Assembly: GCA_041749255.1 (NCBI GenBank)
Contig: JBGTBR010000045.1
Coordinates: 4,405 to 68,404 of the forward strand
DNA: 64,000 nt
Origin: JABDLO01 sp041749255
GTDB taxonomy: Bacteria; Bacteroidota; Bacteroidia; Chitinophagales; Saprospiraceae
Direction: 5' to 3'
The position numbers were made by a program, and so were the translations under genes. Positions 61,994-64,000 of the stretch are shown here, piece after piece; positions within the stretch are counted from its first letter, which is position 1, and every line of letters begins with the position of its first letter. The notes beneath the pieces were generated by a model, which saw nothing but the letters and a program-made list of their open reading frames with translations, was not told the DNA's origin and searched no databases.

Positions 61994-63225
61994 TTTACAC
62001 CTCGATTTATAAATATCTCCATTTTACAGCCTGTCTTTGTGTTTGTGTATTGGCTTTCGGAGCTTGTAAGCATAATCAGGATAATCATAAAAGCATCAAA
62101 CTCCGACAATTGATTCCGGATGATCCTTCCTGGAAGATTATTTCTATCGAAGATTATATTTACGATCTCTCTATTATTCCTTTAGAAGAAAGAGAAGATA
62201 TCTTAATAACTCCGATTTGGGAATTTTTTTTAACCGACAATTTTATAGGCGCATATTGTAACAATCGCGCTGCGATATTTATTTTTGATAAAAATGGGAA
62301 GTATGTTGACCGACTGCTGGGTACCGGCAGTGGTCCGGAGGAGTTTGAAAATATTTTTGACATAGATTTTGAGAAAGAAACCGGCATCCTGTATTTTCTG
62401 GACCTCCACGGTCAAAAAATAATACAGTACGATGTGGAGGCGCGTGAGATCAGGGATATTGCTTATATGAGGGATGGATTTCATCTGTTTAGTATAGGTG
62501 TGAATGGAGAATTTTTATATGCTATTTCCAATGATTTTAGCGGTGGCCAGGTAAAGGTATACGATAAAAATACTCTCCAGTTTACAGGCAAATCATTTGT
62601 TTACAACACTCCTACTTTTGCTCAACCTGCATCACCCTACGCATTCAGAATGATCAACGATACCTTGTTTATGAGTGCAGGGGGTACCGATACCATCTAC
62701 TACTGCTTAGATGGAAATGTACTTCCCTATCTTACAGTTGGTGATGATGAGACCGGATTTGGTAATTACGATCGGCGAGAGATACTAAACAGAAGGGAAG
62801 CTGAGGTGGCGGGGAAACTGGTTCGACCCAATAAAGAAAAGAGGATCCTGATTCCTTACGGTTCATTATTTACAGTAAATGGAAACTGGATGATTCATTT
62901 ACATAACGGAAGACACATCTATTGGGACAGAACAATAAATAAAGCCATCGTGCTTGAAAGAAAGCAAGACGAAAATCATTTTTTATTCTTTATGAACTAT
63001 CTGGCCATCCAATTCGAAGACAAAAACGGATATGCATATTCAACTACAGAGGGTTTCAATGTCTTTTATAATGCGCTGGATCGTATGCTGGAAAAACCGG
63101 ATCATCACCTGTACCCCGTATTTGCAGAATTCAATAAGCAATATCCTCGTGAGTCGCGATTTGAGAATCCCATCATCCTCAAATATAAGTTCGATACGGA
63201 TAAGCTGAGGGAAGTGTTACAGTAG
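61990..63225 (+). CDS. 6-bladed beta-propeller lipoprotein, copy 2
   Basis: A 411-aa lipoprotein (lipobox LAFGAC), nearly the same as the protein at 60381 over its whole length, with most differences conservative (for example FEKETGILYFLDLHGQK against FEKETGMLYFLDLHGQK). Same length with no gap suggests both are still under selection. Its partner peptide gene is broken (61873-61993), but the ATG keeps the overlap with the old peptide stop. Function as for copy 1; it may share the peptide of copy 1 or have lost the need for one. Confidence 0.85.
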   Translation: MIYTSIYKYLHFTACLCVCVLAFGACKHNQDNHKSIKLRQLIPDDPSWKIISIEDYIYDLSIIPLEEREDILITPIWEFFLTDNFIGAYCNNRAAIFIFDKNGKYVDRLLGTGSGPEEFENIFDIDFEKETGILYFLDLHGQKIIQYDVEAREIRDIAYMRDGFHLFSIGVNGEFLYAISNDFSGGQVKVYDKNTLQFTGKSFVYNTPTFAQPASPYAFRMINDTLFMSAGGTDTIYYCLDGNVLPYLTVGDDETGFGNYDRREILNRREAEVAGKLVRPNKEKRILIPYGSLFTVNGNWMIHLHNGRHIYWDRTINKAIVLERKQDENHFLFFMNYLAIQFEDKNGYAYSTTEGFNVFYNALDRMLEKPDHHLYPVFAEFNKQYPRESRFENPIILKYKFDTDKLREVLQ

Positions 63226-63252
63226 GTATTCAATTGCCAAATAATTCAACCT

Positions 63253-63299
63253 CCTTTGCGGCCATTGCGTGAAAATCTTTGCGGGCTTAGCGTGAAATA
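63253..63299. repeat. Intergenic repeat C, short copy 3
   Basis: Only the central part, TTTGCGGCCATTGCGTGAAA and CTTTGCGGGCTTAGCGTGAA. It follows propeller copy 2. Confidence 0.7.
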
Positions 63300-63370
63300 C
63301 TCCCTTTTTCCATTCGTTCAGTATACATTAGAAAACACATAGAAAATCCTTGAAAATGTCGTTGCTTTAT

Positions 63371-63526
63371 TTTTTCCCGCAGATCACGCAAATGAACGCA
63401 GATTTTTAATGGTTATCGACATCCTTTGCGGCCATTGGGTGAAAAAATCTTTGCGGGCTTAGCGTGAATTAATGCCTGATTTGAAAACAAATGCTCATCT
63501 ATTTCACGAATGCAAGCATGAGCACC
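63371..63526. repeat. Intergenic repeat C, copy 4
   Basis: Nearly full length and closest to copy 1: TTTTTCCCGCAGATCACGCA at the start and AGCACC at the end. It runs almost into the remnant of a third peptide gene at 63546. Confidence 0.8.
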
Positions 63527-63545
63527 GATTTTAAGAAAGACATAA

Positions 63546-63620
63546 TACGCCGGTGGGAATGTTGGAGCATCATGTCTTTGCGGGACAGCAACGAAGACTG
63601 TATGTCCTGGCGATCAATAA
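63546..63620 (+). pseudogene. C-terminal remnant of a third Cys-rich peptide gene
   Basis: An open stretch after TAA at 63543-63545 reads YAGGNVGASCLCGTAT, then KTVCPGDQ and stop. SCLCG followed by a further Cys matches the end of the intact peptide (SCLCGSSYTYEC). It has no start and no upstream half. It stops 15 bases before the third propeller ATG, as expected for the module. Confidence 0.5.
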
Positions 63621-63635
63621 TTATTTTATAAATAA

Positions 63636-63902
63636 ATGAAAATCCAACTTTTTATTATTTTCATTGCTTGTATAACAATAAAATGTAATCTACCTGACCG
63701 GAAAGAATCTGGAGAAGTTTACGTATTAAAACCAAAATTGGTTGAAAAAAGCCTTGTTTTGTCATCATATATTTATGATTTAGAATTCATTCCATTGGAA
63801 GACCATGCAGAGAATTTTCTGAGATATGCAAATAAAATTCTAATTAAAGACAGTTTAATAATCAATGGTTCGGAAGTTTTTCAAGCTGCAATTTTCCCAT
63901 AA
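63636..63902 (+). pseudogene. Truncated third 6-bladed beta-propeller lipoprotein
   Basis: 88 codons. A lipobox (FIACITIKC) and the first-blade motif SSYIYDLEFIPLEDHAENFL match the start of the two propellers at 60381 and 61990 (EDYIYDLSIIPLEER). The frame stops at 63900-63902 where the others have the FIFDKNGK strand, and no continuation is seen in any frame to the window end. It is therefore a broken copy, although a short functional lipoprotein cannot be fully ruled out. Confidence 0.65.
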
Positions 63903-64000
63903 TTCAATAGTTTTATCATTTTGATTTGATTTTCTTGCAAGTTAGGGTCGATTCCGAACTTTGAAAAAAATAATTGTAGCATTAAATAATTCGACATTTC

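Overview
The window is chromosomal DNA of a member of the Bacteroidota, probably close to the Saprospiraceae. Evidence: a gliding-motility lipoprotein of the GldH type, a giant secreted protein with the type IX secretion (T9SS) type B C-terminal domain, PorT-like outer-membrane barrels, several TPR-fused signalling enzymes, almost no Shine-Dalgarno sequences, and promoter-like TAnnTTTG boxes. No rRNA, tRNA, CRISPR array or complete insertion sequence was found.

Layout. 1-4.2 kb: envelope genes (a cut outer-membrane barrel, an OmpA lipoprotein, YtxH, a coiled-coil lipoprotein, a second barrel, DUF4242). 4.5-12.2 kb: signalling (two histidine kinases with nearly the same catalytic core, 1-Cys peroxiredoxin, two response regulators, one fused to a class III cyclase) and a LysE exporter. 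12.2-15.4 kb, minus strand: grpE-dnaJ-gldH plus a 40-aa membrane protein, and a TlpA-like thioredoxin. 15.8-19.6 kb: TPR-cyclase and a Cys-rich exported protein with an IPTL-like tail. 19.6-20.35 kb: palindromic repeats. 20.35-28.9 kb: helicase with no normal start codon, pabB-pabC, a BlaI/BlaR1-type pair with two operators, DUF1801, methylmalonyl-CoA mutase. 29.3-36.6 kb, minus strand: arsenite methyltransferase, GH53 galactanase, sucB, prfC, AbgT transporter. 37.2-43.0 kb: type III restriction-modification locus with an HTH gene and a KilA-N gene. 43.2-47.4 kb: phenylalanine/tyrosine operon behind a leader peptide and attenuator. 47.8-59.9 kb: T9SS surface protein, S9 peptidase, DASS transporter, RND efflux pair. 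59.9-64 kb: a repeated module of a small Cys-rich secreted peptide and a 6-bladed beta-propeller lipoprotein, in one intact and two decaying copies.

The strongest regulatory discovery is at 43.2 kb. A 21-codon reading frame with the run FYFFYFYF is followed one base after its stop by an antiterminator arm, and then by a perfect 10-bp terminator hairpin with a T tract 16 bases before pheA. This is a classical attenuator that senses both end products of the operon. The second main discovery is the tandem peptide/propeller family at the right end, where translational coupling, gene decay and duplicated repeat flanks are all visible. Other regulatory signals are paired dyads in front of blaI, an ArsR-type palindrome in front of arsM, and related palindromes in front of and inside the KilA-N gene.

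All calls come from reading the sequence alone; family names rest on recognised motifs, not on database searches.
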